From Hyphomonadaceae bacterium (lineage in GTDB: Bacteria; Pseudomonadota; Alphaproteobacteria; Caulobacterales; Hyphomonadaceae), in assembly GCA_016714495.1 (NCBI GenBank), contig JADKDU010000014.1, positions 1-64,000 of the forward strand: a stretch of 64,000 nt of DNA, in the 5' to 3' direction. A program made the translations under genes and the position numbers. The notes under the pieces were generated by a model. It was not told the origin of the DNA. It saw nothing but the letters and a program-made list of their open reading frames with translations, and ran no database searches. How positions within the stretch are numbered: position 1 is the first letter of the stretch; each line of letters opens with the position of its first letter. Below, in pieces: positions 25,760 to 33,893 of the stretch.

Positions 25760-26671
25760 TTATGTCGATGCGTTTCTGCACAGCTCCAGGACGGCATCGG
25801 CAAATGCCTGTGGGGCCTCCTGCGGAACGTTGTGGCCGACGCCGGAGATCACGCGGCGTTCGTAGGGTGCGGTGAAAAGTCTGCCGTGATTTTCCGACAT
25901 CTGAACGGGAGTTACGCCATCATCGGCGCCTTGCAGCACGATGGACGGCACATTGATCCGCGGTTGTGCGGCGAGCTGGCTTTCGATGGCAACGTAACGT
26001 TGGTCGCCGGCTACGCTTCCCGTGCGGTGCATGTAGGAATGCACGACGACATCGACGAAATCGTCGTTGTCGAATGCGGCGGCCGAGCGCGCGAAGGTGG
26101 CGTCATCGAAGCGCCAGGTTGGTGACCACATCTTCCATAACAGTTTGCTCAGTGCGGCGCGGTTCTGCATCAGGCCGTGCCGGCCGCGTTCGGTGTGGAA
26201 GTAATACTGGTACCATTGCCGGGCTTCCTGCTCGGGTTCGAGCGGCTTTGTTGCATTGGTTAGATCTTGGATATTGTAGCCGGCGCACGTGACGAGGCCA
26301 TGCACGCGCTCCGGCCACAAGGCCGACGCCACGCAAGCAGCGCGTCCTCCCCAGTCATAGCCGGCGACTACAGCCCTGCCGATATGTAGGGCATCCATCA
26401 GGTCGAGCAGGTCTTTTCCGAGGGCCGCCTGCTGGCCCGAACGCAATGTCGCTTTGGACAGAAAATGGGTCGGACCATAGCCGCGCAGATAAGGCACGAT
26501 GGTGCGGAAGCCGGCGGCGTTGATGGTCGGGGCCACTTCGTCATAGCCGCGTATATCATAGGGAAAGCCGTGCAGCAGGATGACCGGCAGGGCGTGCAGC
26601 GGGCCGCTGTGCTCATAGGCGATATCGAGCAGTGGAGTTTGAATGCGCGCCAGCTCGACCAATCTTACCAC
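25760..26671 (-). CDS. Alpha/beta hydrolase, epoxide hydrolase/dehalogenase-like
   Basis: The 303-residue protein has the oxyanion motif LLHGFP (33-38), the nucleophile elbow AGYDWGGRAA with Asp106 instead of serine, and a distal histidine in ISGVGHNVPQE. An aspartate nucleophile indicates epoxide hydrolase or haloalkane dehalogenase chemistry rather than esterase. The cap domain (WYQYYFHTERGRHGLM) is epoxide-hydrolase-like. The start overlaps the end of the nitroreductase gene by 7 nt, so the two form an operon. Confidence 0.85.
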   Translation of the reverse strand: MVRLVELARIQTPLLDIAYEHSGPLHALPVILLHGFPYDIRGYDEVAPTINAAGFRTIVPYLRGYGPTHFLSKATLRSGQQAALGKDLLDLMDALHIGRAVVAGYDWGGRAACVASALWPERVHGLVTCAGYNIQDLTNATKPLEPEQEARQWYQYYFHTERGRHGLMQNRAALSKLLWKMWSPTWRFDDATFARSAAAFDNDDFVDVVVHSYMHRTGSVAGDQRYVAIESQLAAQPRINVPSIVLQGADDGVTPVQMSENHGRLFTAPYERRVISGVGHNVPQEAPQAFADAVLELCRNAST

Positions 26672-27345
26672 CCCTTGAATTCCACAATCTCGCCCAGAGG
26701 CGCACGCTCAGCATAGAGATCATTCACTTCGGCCTCCGGATCGGGCACGCCAAGCGAGATGCCGGCATAAACCATGTGATGTTCGTCAAGCTGGAAAAGC
26801 GTGTGCAGCTCGTCGCGCAAGCGCGCCCAGCATTCCTGCATGCATGTACCCCAACCGCGTTCTTCGGCGAGCAGGGCGATCGTCTGCATGTACATGCCCA
26901 TGTGCGCCCACTGGCCATGGCCCATACGGCGGTCGATGATCAGGAACAGGCCAACCGGCGCGCCGAAGAAACGATAGTTGTTGGCGAACCAGCGTGTGCG
27001 GCCAGCGCGGTCTTCTTTCGGTATGCCCACCCTGGCGTACATCATCTCGCCGACACGCTTGCGGCGTGCGTTATAGACTGGATCGACAGCGTTGAGATCG
27101 GGATAGACCGGCCGGTCGCTTGTCACATGGCCCGTGGGATCGGTTGCGAGGACGCGATGCGCGAGGTGGATGATCTCATCCTTCGCGGGGCCAGTAACCG
27201 CGATCAGCTTCCAGGGTTGCAGGTTGCCGCCGGAAGGTGCGCGTTGCGCGGTTTCCAAAAGGTCGACGAGTTGCCCGCGGGGGATGGGCGTATCGAGAAA
27301 GGCCCGTGTCGAAATTCGTTGCCGTACAGCTTCGGTGACAGTCAT
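26665..27345 (-). CDS. Nitroreductase family flavoprotein
   Basis: The 226-residue product shows the nitroreductase fold: VRQRISTRAFLDTPIPRGQL at the start, AQRAPSGGNLQPWKLIAV (FMN contacts), RFFGAPVGLFLIID, MGMYMQTIALLAEERGWGTCMQ and a GISLGVPDPEAEVN segment near the end. It reduces nitro groups or quinones with NAD(P)H and FMN. GAGGA lies 7 nt before the ATG at 27345; the longer frame has no support. It is the first gene of an operon with the hydrolase. Confidence 0.9.
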   Translation of the reverse strand: MTVTEAVRQRISTRAFLDTPIPRGQLVDLLETAQRAPSGGNLQPWKLIAVTGPAKDEIIHLAHRVLATDPTGHVTSDRPVYPDLNAVDPVYNARRKRVGEMMYARVGIPKEDRAGRTRWFANNYRFFGAPVGLFLIIDRRMGHGQWAHMGMYMQTIALLAEERGWGTCMQECWARLRDELHTLFQLDEHHMVYAGISLGVPDPEAEVNDLYAERAPLGEIVEFKGW

Positions 27346-27513
27346 CGCGGGGTCCTCTCGATGGACCTTAGCCGCGTGTCGTCGCGCTTTGGAAGCCGCC
27401 ATGCGAAATCGGGCAAGAACATGGCTCGCAACATGACCATTTGTTCTGTTGACCCATCAGGCGGATCACAGCGAGCCTTCGCCCCAGTTAGTTCACGGAT
27501 CGAGGGGCCCAGC

Positions 27514-27684
27514 ATGACGCAGCCAATGATTGCGACCCTTATTGCGGTCGCTGTTGTTGCGATAGCATTCCTGGCGGTGCTCGGCCTGATGCGGCCGAAG
27601 CGGATCACGCTGGTTGACTATCCCGAGCTCCCCGCGCCGCCGAAGGATGAAAAGGCCGCTGCCGGGCCGACCATGCAGGCCTGA
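27514..27684 (+). CDS. Small single-span membrane protein (56 aa)
   Basis: A short frame starts at an ATG preceded by GAGGGGCCCAGC and encodes one hydrophobic span (MIATLIAVAVVAIAFLAVLGLM) followed by a short charged tail rich in proline and lysine. It resembles the many one-pass small membrane proteins of alphaproteobacteria; no family is recognised. The longer frame in which it lies extends over the nitroreductase gene on the other strand and is not real. Confidence 0.6.
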   Translation: MTQPMIATLIAVAVVAIAFLAVLGLMRPKRITLVDYPELPAPPKDEKAAAGPTMQA

Positions 27685-27765
27685 GCGGGTCTTTACTTAA
27701 GCATCGACGCTGGAACAACAGGCTCCCGGACGGGTTCAACCCGCCCACGCAACCGGGAGGCTGCA

Positions 27766-27963
27766 ATGAAATCGTTCCCGATGACGCTTGCGGCGCTGGG
27801 CGCGTTTTGCGCCCTTGCGGCATGCGAATCTGCAGGCGGTCAGTATGATGGAGTTTCGCGGTTCGCCGGCGCCTATGGCCCATATTATGGTCCTGGAAGC
27901 CCACCGCGGGAGGCGCCGCCAGAAGATGTTGCAGGACCCGCCGAAACGCAGGGCAATATCTGA
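27766..27963 (+). CDS. Small putative lipoprotein (65 aa)
   Basis: The peptide has a signal sequence with a lipobox (LGAFCALAAC) and a short mature part rich in glycine, tyrosine and proline (AGAYGPYYGPGSPP). AACCGGGAGGCTGCA precedes the ATG. No family is recognised. It lies upstream of a longer tyrosine/glycine-rich lipoprotein and may be related in composition. Confidence 0.6.
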   Translation: MKSFPMTLAALGAFCALAACESAGGQYDGVSRFAGAYGPYYGPGSPPREAPPEDVAGPAETQGNI

Positions 27964-28045
27964 ACTCTAACCCAGGTCAGGTGAATTGCGCAGTAGATGT
28001 CCAAATCGTTGCGCTGTGTTCAGGTTCGCCTGCGAAACTGTTCAT

Positions 28046-29032
28046 ATGAAAAAGCTTCTCGCACTTGCGGTGGTTCCCGCCGCGCTCGTCGGTCTGAGCG
28101 CGTGCTCGACCTACGGTTACGATAGTTACGGCTATGGCAGCTATGGCTATAGCGGTTCCGATTACGGGAATTACGGATACAGCTCCTACAGCCCCAGCTA
28201 CGGCTATGGCGCGTCTTACGGCGGAGACATCTGGTACGACGCGTACTACGACGACTTTTACGGCCCCGTATACGGCGGCTATTGGGCGCCAGATGGTTAC
28301 TTCTGGTATCAGAACCGCTTAGGCGGCAGTTATGTCCGCGATCATTCGCGGCATTTCAGGCGGGATGATTATCGCGGGTACAAGCACTACCGCTATCAGG
28401 ACAATCGTGGCGGCGATCGTGGGCGCGGCAATGACCGCAACACCTATCCGCCGCTGTTCGCCGGCCAGAACAATAACAACCGGGATCGCGACCGTGATGG
28501 GGATCGTGATCACGGGCGGGATAACAATAATCCGCGCGCCAATCCGGGTCCTTCGGGGCAGTGGAAGGGCGGGAACAACAATAACAACGCTGGCGGGCGC
28601 GGGAATGACCGGGACCGCGATGGCGATCGCGGCGGACGCGGCGACAACAATGGCAGCCCGCCCCAGTTCCAGGGACAACGGCCTCCGCGCGCAAACCCGA
28701 CCCCGCCTCCGCAGCTGGATGGCGCGCCGCGTGGCGGGAACCGCTACAACCCCGGCGGTGACGGGAGCCGTGGGCGTAACGACGACAGGAACAACGATCG
28801 TGGAAACGACCGCGGACGTCAGGGCGCGCAGGGAGGTTCCCAACCTCAGCAGGCAGCCCCCGCTCCTGCGCCGCAACGGAGCCAGCCGTCTCCGCCGCCG
28901 CAACAGAAAAACGACGACCGGAAGGACGATGATCGCGGCAATCGCGGCGGCAACAGGTACAATCCGGGCGGCGGCGACCGTGGCAATGATCGCGGCGACG
29001 ACCGGGGCGGACGCGGCGGGCGGTCCAACTAG
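28046..29032 (+). CDS. Low-complexity Tyr/Gly- and Asn/Arg/Asp-rich lipoprotein
   Basis: From the ATG at 28046 the 328-residue product has a lipoprotein signal (LLALAVVPAALVGLSAC), then ~75 residues dense in Y, G and S (repeats such as YGYDSYGYGSYGYSG), a more ordered part (GGYWAPDGYFWYQNR... SRHFRRDDYRGYKHYR), and a long disordered tail of N, R, D, G, P and Q, with GGNRYNPGG appearing twice. It is probably anchored in the outer membrane. The composition recalls proteins that self-associate or bind RNA/polyanions, but no function is assigned. Confidence 0.75.
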   Translation: MKKLLALAVVPAALVGLSACSTYGYDSYGYGSYGYSGSDYGNYGYSSYSPSYGYGASYGGDIWYDAYYDDFYGPVYGGYWAPDGYFWYQNRLGGSYVRDHSRHFRRDDYRGYKHYRYQDNRGGDRGRGNDRNTYPPLFAGQNNNNRDRDRDGDRDHGRDNNNPRANPGPSGQWKGGNNNNNAGGRGNDRDRDGDRGGRGDNNGSPPQFQGQRPPRANPTPPPQLDGAPRGGNRYNPGGDGSRGRNDDRNNDRGNDRGRQGAQGGSQPQQAAPAPAPQRSQPSPPPQQKNDDRKDDDRGNRGGNRYNPGGGDRGNDRGDDRGGRGGRSN

Positions 29033-29110
29033 GCGCGCACGCGCATAATACGATTATGAGGTTCTATTCTGAATGTCCGGCCTGCGAAGGCCGGACATTT
29101 GCATTTCGGG

Positions 29111-29458
29111 TCAGACCGAGAAGCTTGTGCCGCAGCCGCAGCCGCTGGTGGCGTTCGGGTTGTGGACCCGGAATGCCGCGCCGATGATCTCTTCCACGAA
29201 GTCGATTTCGGAGCCGGCCAGGAAGGGCAGGCTGGCCTCGTCGATGGCGACACGGGCGCCGTCACGCTCGATCACCTGGTCGTCGGCATTCGCCTTGTCC
29301 GCGAAGCCGAAGCGGTAGGAAAAGCCAGAACAGCCCCCACCTATGACTTCGACGCGCAGCATCGTCCCGGCGGGCTGGCCCGCAGTGATCTTGTTGATCC
29401 GCCGCGCCGCCGAGGCGCTGAGGCCGATCTCAGGGATTGCTGTCGCAGTGTCAGGCAT
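29111..29458 (-). CDS. erpA: Iron-sulfur cluster insertion/assembly protein, ErpA/IscA type
   Basis: The 115-residue A-type carrier has the three conserved cysteines: Cys43 in IGGGCSGFSYRF and Cys107 and Cys109 in SGCGCGTSFSV. DFVEEIIGAAFRVHNPNA is the expected C-terminal core. It carries Fe-S clusters to apoproteins. It is divergent from dgt, the usual neighbour in alphaproteobacteria. ErpA versus IscA cannot be settled from sequence alone; the neighbourhood favours ErpA. Confidence 0.88.
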   Translation of the reverse strand: MPDTATAIPEIGLSASAARRINKITAGQPAGTMLRVEVIGGGCSGFSYRFGFADKANADDQVIERDGARVAIDEASLPFLAGSEIDFVEEIIGAAFRVHNPNATSGCGCGTSFSV

Positions 29459-29525
29459 TTGAGGCCTTAATTCGTTGTTCGCAGCATCTCAGATATGAAG
29501 CCGGAAGCTTAAAGGGAAGTCTACC

Positions 29526-30737
29526 ATGCCCCATCCCGACCATAAGAAGGGGTTTACCGCGCCTCCACGGGCGGCTTTCGCAACCAGCCCGGACCGCTCG
29601 CGCGGAAGGTTGCATGTCGAGCCGTCGAGCGAGACCCGCACGGAATTTCAGCGGGACCGCGACCGTGTCATCCATTCGGACGCTTTTCGACGCCTGAAAC
29701 AGAAGACGCAGGTGTTTGTAGCGCATGAGGGCGATCATTACAGGACGCGGCTGACGCACTCACTGGAGGTCTCGCAGATCGCGCGCACAGTGGCGCGTGT
29801 GTTGGGCTTGGACGAGGATCTCGCGGAGGTGTTGGCGCTGGCGCACGACATCGGCCATCCGCCCTTCGGGCATGCTGGCGAGAGTGCGCTGAACGAGGCG
29901 ATGGGGCCGTATGACGGTTTCGATCACAACGCTCAGGCGTTGCGGGTGCTGACGAAGCTAGAGCGCAAGTATCCGAAATTCGATGGGCTCAACTTGACTT
30001 GGGAGACGCTGGAAGGCGTGATCAAGCACAACGGCCCGCTGGTGACTGCGCAGAAGCCGATCGATGCCTTGCCGGCGGCGTTCCGTGACTATGACGCCTT
30101 GCAGTCGCTGGAACTCGACACGTTCGCGGGTCCGGAGGCGCAGGTGGCGGCCCTGGCGGACGACATAGCTTACAACAATCACGACATTCAGGATGGCCTG
30201 CGTGCGGGGCTGTTCGAGGTCGATGATCTCATGGATATTCCGCTGACCGGGAATGTCTTCCGCGAAGTGATGCGGGAGTTTCCCGATCTTGAGCGCGATC
30301 GTCTTGTCGCGGAAGCCGTGCGCCGGTTGATTGGCATCTGGACGCGGGACCTGATCGAGGAATTCCAGCGGCGGGCGGCTAAGGCGAAGCCGGGCTCGGT
30401 GGAAGATGTGAGGGCGCTCGACCATCCGTTGGCTGCGTTCTCGAACGACATTGCGCAGAAGCAGAAGCCGCTGAAGGCTTTTCTGTTCGAGCATATGTAC
30501 CGGCACCACAAGGTGAACCGGATGATGAGCCAGGCGCGTCGCATCGTGCGCGAACTGTTCGGCCTGTTCCTCGCCGAGCCGGACACGCTGCCGTCGCCCT
30601 GGCGTCAGAGGGCGCAGCTGGCAGACAAGGACATGGTGAAGCGTGCGCGTGTCGTTTGTGATTATATCGCCGGGATGACGGACACGTATGCGATCGACGA
30701 GCATCGCCGGCTGTTAAACCTGGAGCGGTGGGTGTGA
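29526..30737 (+). CDS. dgt: Deoxyguanosinetriphosphate triphosphohydrolase-like protein
   Basis: The 403-residue HD-domain enzyme has the metal ligands in RTRLTHSLEVSQIAR (near 73-87), the HD pair His107-Asp108 in LAHDIGHPPFGHAGE, and a later aspartate in DDIAYNNHDIQDG. SETRTEFQRDRDRVIHSDAFRRL is the family N-terminal signature. It hydrolyses dNTPs to nucleosides and triphosphate. It is divergent from erpA with a ~70 nt gap. In related genomes argS often comes next; here a SPOR protein follows. Confidence 0.9.
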   Translation: MPHPDHKKGFTAPPRAAFATSPDRSRGRLHVEPSSETRTEFQRDRDRVIHSDAFRRLKQKTQVFVAHEGDHYRTRLTHSLEVSQIARTVARVLGLDEDLAEVLALAHDIGHPPFGHAGESALNEAMGPYDGFDHNAQALRVLTKLERKYPKFDGLNLTWETLEGVIKHNGPLVTAQKPIDALPAAFRDYDALQSLELDTFAGPEAQVAALADDIAYNNHDIQDGLRAGLFEVDDLMDIPLTGNVFREVMREFPDLERDRLVAEAVRRLIGIWTRDLIEEFQRRAAKAKPGSVEDVRALDHPLAAFSNDIAQKQKPLKAFLFEHMYRHHKVNRMMSQARRIVRELFGLFLAEPDTLPSPWRQRAQLADKDMVKRARVVCDYIAGMTDTYAIDEHRRLLNLERWV

Positions 30738-30866
30738 GGCGAGCGCGTAAGCTCGGCATTTCAAACCGGGTTCCAAGTCTTTCCTCTTCGTTAACGCCCG
30801 TTTGGCAGGGTTCCAGGCTGGCGGGACATTGGCGCCCGCATGCTCAGGAAAGCTCTGGTTGCGGCC

Positions 30867-31970
30867 ATGACACGCTATTCTCGATCTGTGATCCCCGGTC
30901 GGCCGCAAGAGGGCGGCCCGGCTGACGACGGCGACGGCCTGGATCGCGTCATCTTCGGCTCGAAGAAGAAGCCGATCATGCCGCCGGCCAATGACCGCGA
31001 TCAGGATTACCCCGACCCGATGGACATGGATGTCGACGAGGCGGGTTTCCTCGTTGAGCGTTCGACCAAGGAGCGTCGCGGGCCGAGTGGCGACAGACGT
31101 GCAAAGGCCGACCGCCGCAAGCAGGATACCCGCCGTCAGGCTGACTATAAACCGCTGCGTGAAGGGCCTGTTGCGCACCGCGGCGGCGATCCCGGCAGCC
31201 GCGGGCCGATCCTGCTTGTTGGCGCCCTGGTGATTGTCGCCGTGTTCGGCGGCGTCGTGTGGAATGCCTATCGTGAAGGCGTGCGGACGGATGCGGTTGA
31301 AGAAGCGCCGCAACTTGCTGCGTCTGGCGCTTTCAAGACGCCGCCGCGCGAGGTTGCTCCGCCTGTCGCAGACAGCGAGCCGGCACGGATACTCGAACAG
31401 CTTGAGGGCGGGCCGTCGCCTGTTGCCGATACGCCGCCGGAAGTTCGGGCCGAGCCGAAAATAGTTGCTCCCCCCCCCGTGCAGGCTGCCGCTGTCGCGC
31501 AGGCGCCGCCGCCATCGAAATTCACGGCTCCGCCGCCTGCGCCGCTGAAGCAGCCGGCTGCTGCGCCTGCGCCGCAGGTTGTTGCTTCCAAGCCAGCCGC
31601 ATCGGCGGTTTCTACGGCGACGGTTGCATCTGTCCCGACCGCGTCGGTTGATCTGCCGAAGCCGACTGCTGCGGCTACTGCGCCGGCGCCGGTTGCGGCG
31701 TTCAAGCCTGCGTTCTCGCCGGGCGGTAGCTGGCTCGTTCAGGTTGCCGCGCCGTCGAGCGAGGCGGGCGCGATGTCCGAGTGGGAGAAGCGCGTGAAGA
31801 GCCTGCCGGAGTTCTTTTCAGCTGCGGAAAGGCTCATCGTGCAGGCAGACGTGAACGGCAAACTTGTCTACCGTCTGCGCGCCGGCGCCTTTGCTTCCAA
31901 AGCCGATGCGGACGCGTTCTGCAGCGCTTACAAGGCCAAGGGCGGAAACTGTTTCCCGGCGGTCCGCTAG
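30867..31970 (+). CDS. SPOR domain-containing membrane protein
   Basis: The product (~367 residues) has a charged cytosolic N-terminus (KKPIMPPANDRDQDYPDPMDMD, RRKQDTRRQADY), one membrane span (GPILLVGALVIVAVFGGVVWNAY), a long proline/alanine-rich linker and a C-terminal SPOR domain (SWLVQVAAPSSEAGAMSEWEKRV... YRLRAGAFASKADADAFCSAYKAKGGNCF). SPOR domains bind denuded septal peptidoglycan, so a division-site role is likely. It precedes nagZ, as in Caulobacter. An ATG at 30840 is an alternative start; I prefer 30867. Confidence 0.85.
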   Translation: MTRYSRSVIPGRPQEGGPADDGDGLDRVIFGSKKKPIMPPANDRDQDYPDPMDMDVDEAGFLVERSTKERRGPSGDRRAKADRRKQDTRRQADYKPLREGPVAHRGGDPGSRGPILLVGALVIVAVFGGVVWNAYREGVRTDAVEEAPQLAASGAFKTPPREVAPPVADSEPARILEQLEGGPSPVADTPPEVRAEPKIVAPPPVQAAAVAQAPPPSKFTAPPPAPLKQPAAAPAPQVVASKPAASAVSTATVASVPTASVDLPKPTAAATAPAPVAAFKPAFSPGGSWLVQVAAPSSEAGAMSEWEKRVKSLPEFFSAAERLIVQADVNGKLVYRLRAGAFASKADADAFCSAYKAKGGNCFPAVR

Positions 31971-31997
31971 AGATAGCGAAGTTATCCGGACGAGCTG

Positions 31998-33893
31998 ATG
32001 TCTCAGCCTAAAGCCTGCATCCTGTCCGTCTCGGGGCATACGCTCACAGATGGAGAGCGGAAGCTGCTGGGTGAGGCGAATCCGTGGGGCGTGATCCTCA
32101 TGGGCCGGTCGTGCGGCAGCATCGAACAGGTGACGGCGCTGACGCAGTCAGTGTGGGATGTCACTGGTCGGCAGACATTATTCTTCACCGATCAGGAAGG
32201 CGGGCGTGTGCGGCGGTTGCGGCCGCCAGTGTGGCCGGAATTTCCGGCGCCGCTGTCTTATCTGGAATTGTACAAGGCGGAGCCCGACTTGGGACGCGAG
32301 GCGGTGTGGCTGCATCACAGGCTGATGGCGGCGGAGCTGGAGCCGATAGGCATCCGGGCGGATTGCGCGCCGGTGGTTGATATCCTTCATGCGGGCATGC
32401 ACAAGATCGTGGGCGATCGGGCGCTGGGTGACAGTGCGGAGGTGGTTGGCGATCTGGCGCAGGTCGCGCTGGCCGGGTTGGCGGCAGGCGGCGTCGCGGG
32501 TGTGATCAAACACATGCCGGGGCATGGCCGCGCGGAAGTCGACAGCCATGAGACCTTGCCGGTGGTGCGGGCCAGCCGTGAGCTGGTCGAGCGGGACATT
32601 GCTCCGTTCAAGCAGATCCGTCACGCGGCCATGGGGATGACGGCGCATCTGGCCTATGCGGCGCTGGACGATGAGACGACGCCGGCGACGCATTCGCGGA
32701 AGATCATTCATGAGGTGATCCGCAAGGAGATCGGGTTCGACGGTCTGTTGATGACAGACGATCTGGGGATGAAGGCGCTGGGCGGGGATCTGGCGAGCCG
32801 GGCGACGCGGGCGCTGGAGGCCGGGTGCGATGTGATCCTGCACTGCTCGGGGCTGGATGCCTGGGGCAAGGTGTTGCGGGACCCGGCGACCGTGCTGCGT
32901 GAAATGACCGAAGTGGCGGATGTCTGTCCGCAACTGTCAGGCGAACAGCTGCGCCGGGCGCAGGCTGCGGACGCGGCAACTGCGCATGCGAAGGCCTTCG
33001 ACAAGGCTCAAGGCAGGGCGCGACTGGAGAAGCTGTTGTCTGGAGGCGCCTGGCTCGTTTACTGCGGGCGTATGACGGTACTGCCCGTTCCTGATGAAGA
33101 TATGCTGGCACAGGCGTCCGCGGAAGCGGCTGACGCCAGGGATGCTTTTGTCGTCGATCTAGAAGGGTATGAGGGGCCGCTGCATCTGCTGCTGGACCTG
33201 GCGCGGCGGCACAAGATCGACCTGGTGAAGATCTCCATCCTGAAGCTGGCGGATCAGTATCTGGATTATGTGCGCGAGGCGCAGGCGCGGAAGATCGATC
33301 TGGCGGCGGACTATCTACTGATGGCGGCGTGGCTGGCTTTCCTGAAGTCGAAGCTGCTGTTGCCGTCCGAGAAGAAGGACGAGGATGAGCTTGATCCGGA
33401 GGCGCTGGCCGGGCGGCTGGCTTTCCGCTTGCGGCGGCTGGATGCGATGCGGAAGGCTGTGAACGAGCTGTATGTGGGGAATGTCGACAAGCGCGATGTA
33501 TTTCCGCGCGGCGATCCGCAGCTGGCGAAGATCATCCGCAAGCCGCTTTGGAACTCGACGCTGCATGATGTCCTGAAGGCGTTCGGCGACATCAATGTGC
33601 GCAAGGTGAAGGTGCAGGCGCACATCATCAGACGTCAGCCGGTGGTGCCGCTCGATACAGCGCGGCGGAAGCTGGCGGCGCTGGTGCCGGACCTGATCGA
33701 CTGGGCGTCGATCCAGATGATGCGGGCGGAAGACGAGGATTCGAAGGACGCGCCGCGACGGTCTGAGGTGGCGAGCTTCTTCTCGGCGGCGCTGGAGCTG
33801 ACCAAGGATCGCGCGGTGGAGCTGCGCCAGGATCAGCCTTTCTCGGATGTATATGTGCGCAAGGCGCGTGAAGCGCTGAAGGCGGCGGAATGA
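31998..33893 (+). CDS. nagZ: NagZ and ScpA read as one continuous frame
   Basis: Residues 1-~350 are a glycoside hydrolase family 3 beta-N-acetylhexosaminidase: FTDQEGGRVRRL, CAPVVDI, GDRALGDS, VIKHMPGHGRAEVDSHE (171 onward) and GLLMTDDLGMKAL. It removes GlcNAc from peptidoglycan fragments in the cytosol. From residue 359 the sequence is ScpA, the kleisin of the SMC-ScpAB complex: LEGYEGPLHLLLDLARRHKIDL, ISILKLADQYLDYV and a C-terminal winged helix. They are normally two genes. An ATG at 33072 is preceded, in the next frame, by gtaTGA overlapping it (ATGA), so the nagZ stop probably lies there and a one-base error in nagZ would produce this apparent fusion. Confidence 0.8.
   Translation: MSQPKACILSVSGHTLTDGERKLLGEANPWGVILMGRSCGSIEQVTALTQSVWDVTGRQTLFFTDQEGGRVRRLRPPVWPEFPAPLSYLELYKAEPDLGREAVWLHHRLMAAELEPIGIRADCAPVVDILHAGMHKIVGDRALGDSAEVVGDLAQVALAGLAAGGVAGVIKHMPGHGRAEVDSHETLPVVRASRELVERDIAPFKQIRHAAMGMTAHLAYAALDDETTPATHSRKIIHEVIRKEIGFDGLLMTDDLGMKALGGDLASRATRALEAGCDVILHCSGLDAWGKVLRDPATVLREMTEVADVCPQLSGEQLRRAQAADAATAHAKAFDKAQGRARLEKLLSGGAWLVYCGRMTVLPVPDEDMLAQASAEAADARDAFVVDLEGYEGPLHLLLDLARRHKIDLVKISILKLADQYLDYVREAQARKIDLAADYLLMAAWLAFLKSKLLLPSEKKDEDELDPEALAGRLAFRLRRLDAMRKAVNELYVGNVDKRDVFPRGDPQLAKIIRKPLWNSTLHDVLKAFGDINVRKVKVQAHIIRRQPVVPLDTARRKLAALVPDLIDWASIQMMRAEDEDSKDAPRRSEVASFFSAALELTKDRAVELRQDQPFSDVYVRKAREALKAAE
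33072..33893 (+). CDS. scpA: Segregation and condensation protein A (possible own start)
   Basis: If translated from the ATG at 33072 the product is 273 residues, the normal ScpA length. The N-terminal kleisin helices (LLDLARRHKIDLVKISILKL) bind the SMC neck and the C-terminal winged helix (SEVASFFSAALELTKDRAVEL) binds the SMC head; ScpB binds between. The stop overlaps scpB by ATGA. GCGGG lies just upstream as a weak ribosome binding site, and the ATGA overlap with an alternative nagZ frame supports separate initiation. Confidence 0.7.
   Translation: MTVLPVPDEDMLAQASAEAADARDAFVVDLEGYEGPLHLLLDLARRHKIDLVKISILKLADQYLDYVREAQARKIDLAADYLLMAAWLAFLKSKLLLPSEKKDEDELDPEALAGRLAFRLRRLDAMRKAVNELYVGNVDKRDVFPRGDPQLAKIIRKPLWNSTLHDVLKAFGDINVRKVKVQAHIIRRQPVVPLDTARRKLAALVPDLIDWASIQMMRAEDEDSKDAPRRSEVASFFSAALELTKDRAVELRQDQPFSDVYVRKAREALKAAE

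Noticed and set aside
26632..27513. Long plus-strand frame leading into the 56-residue membrane protein
   Set aside because: The upstream part is antisense to the nitroreductase; only the last 56 codons have a start, ribosome binding site and membrane span.
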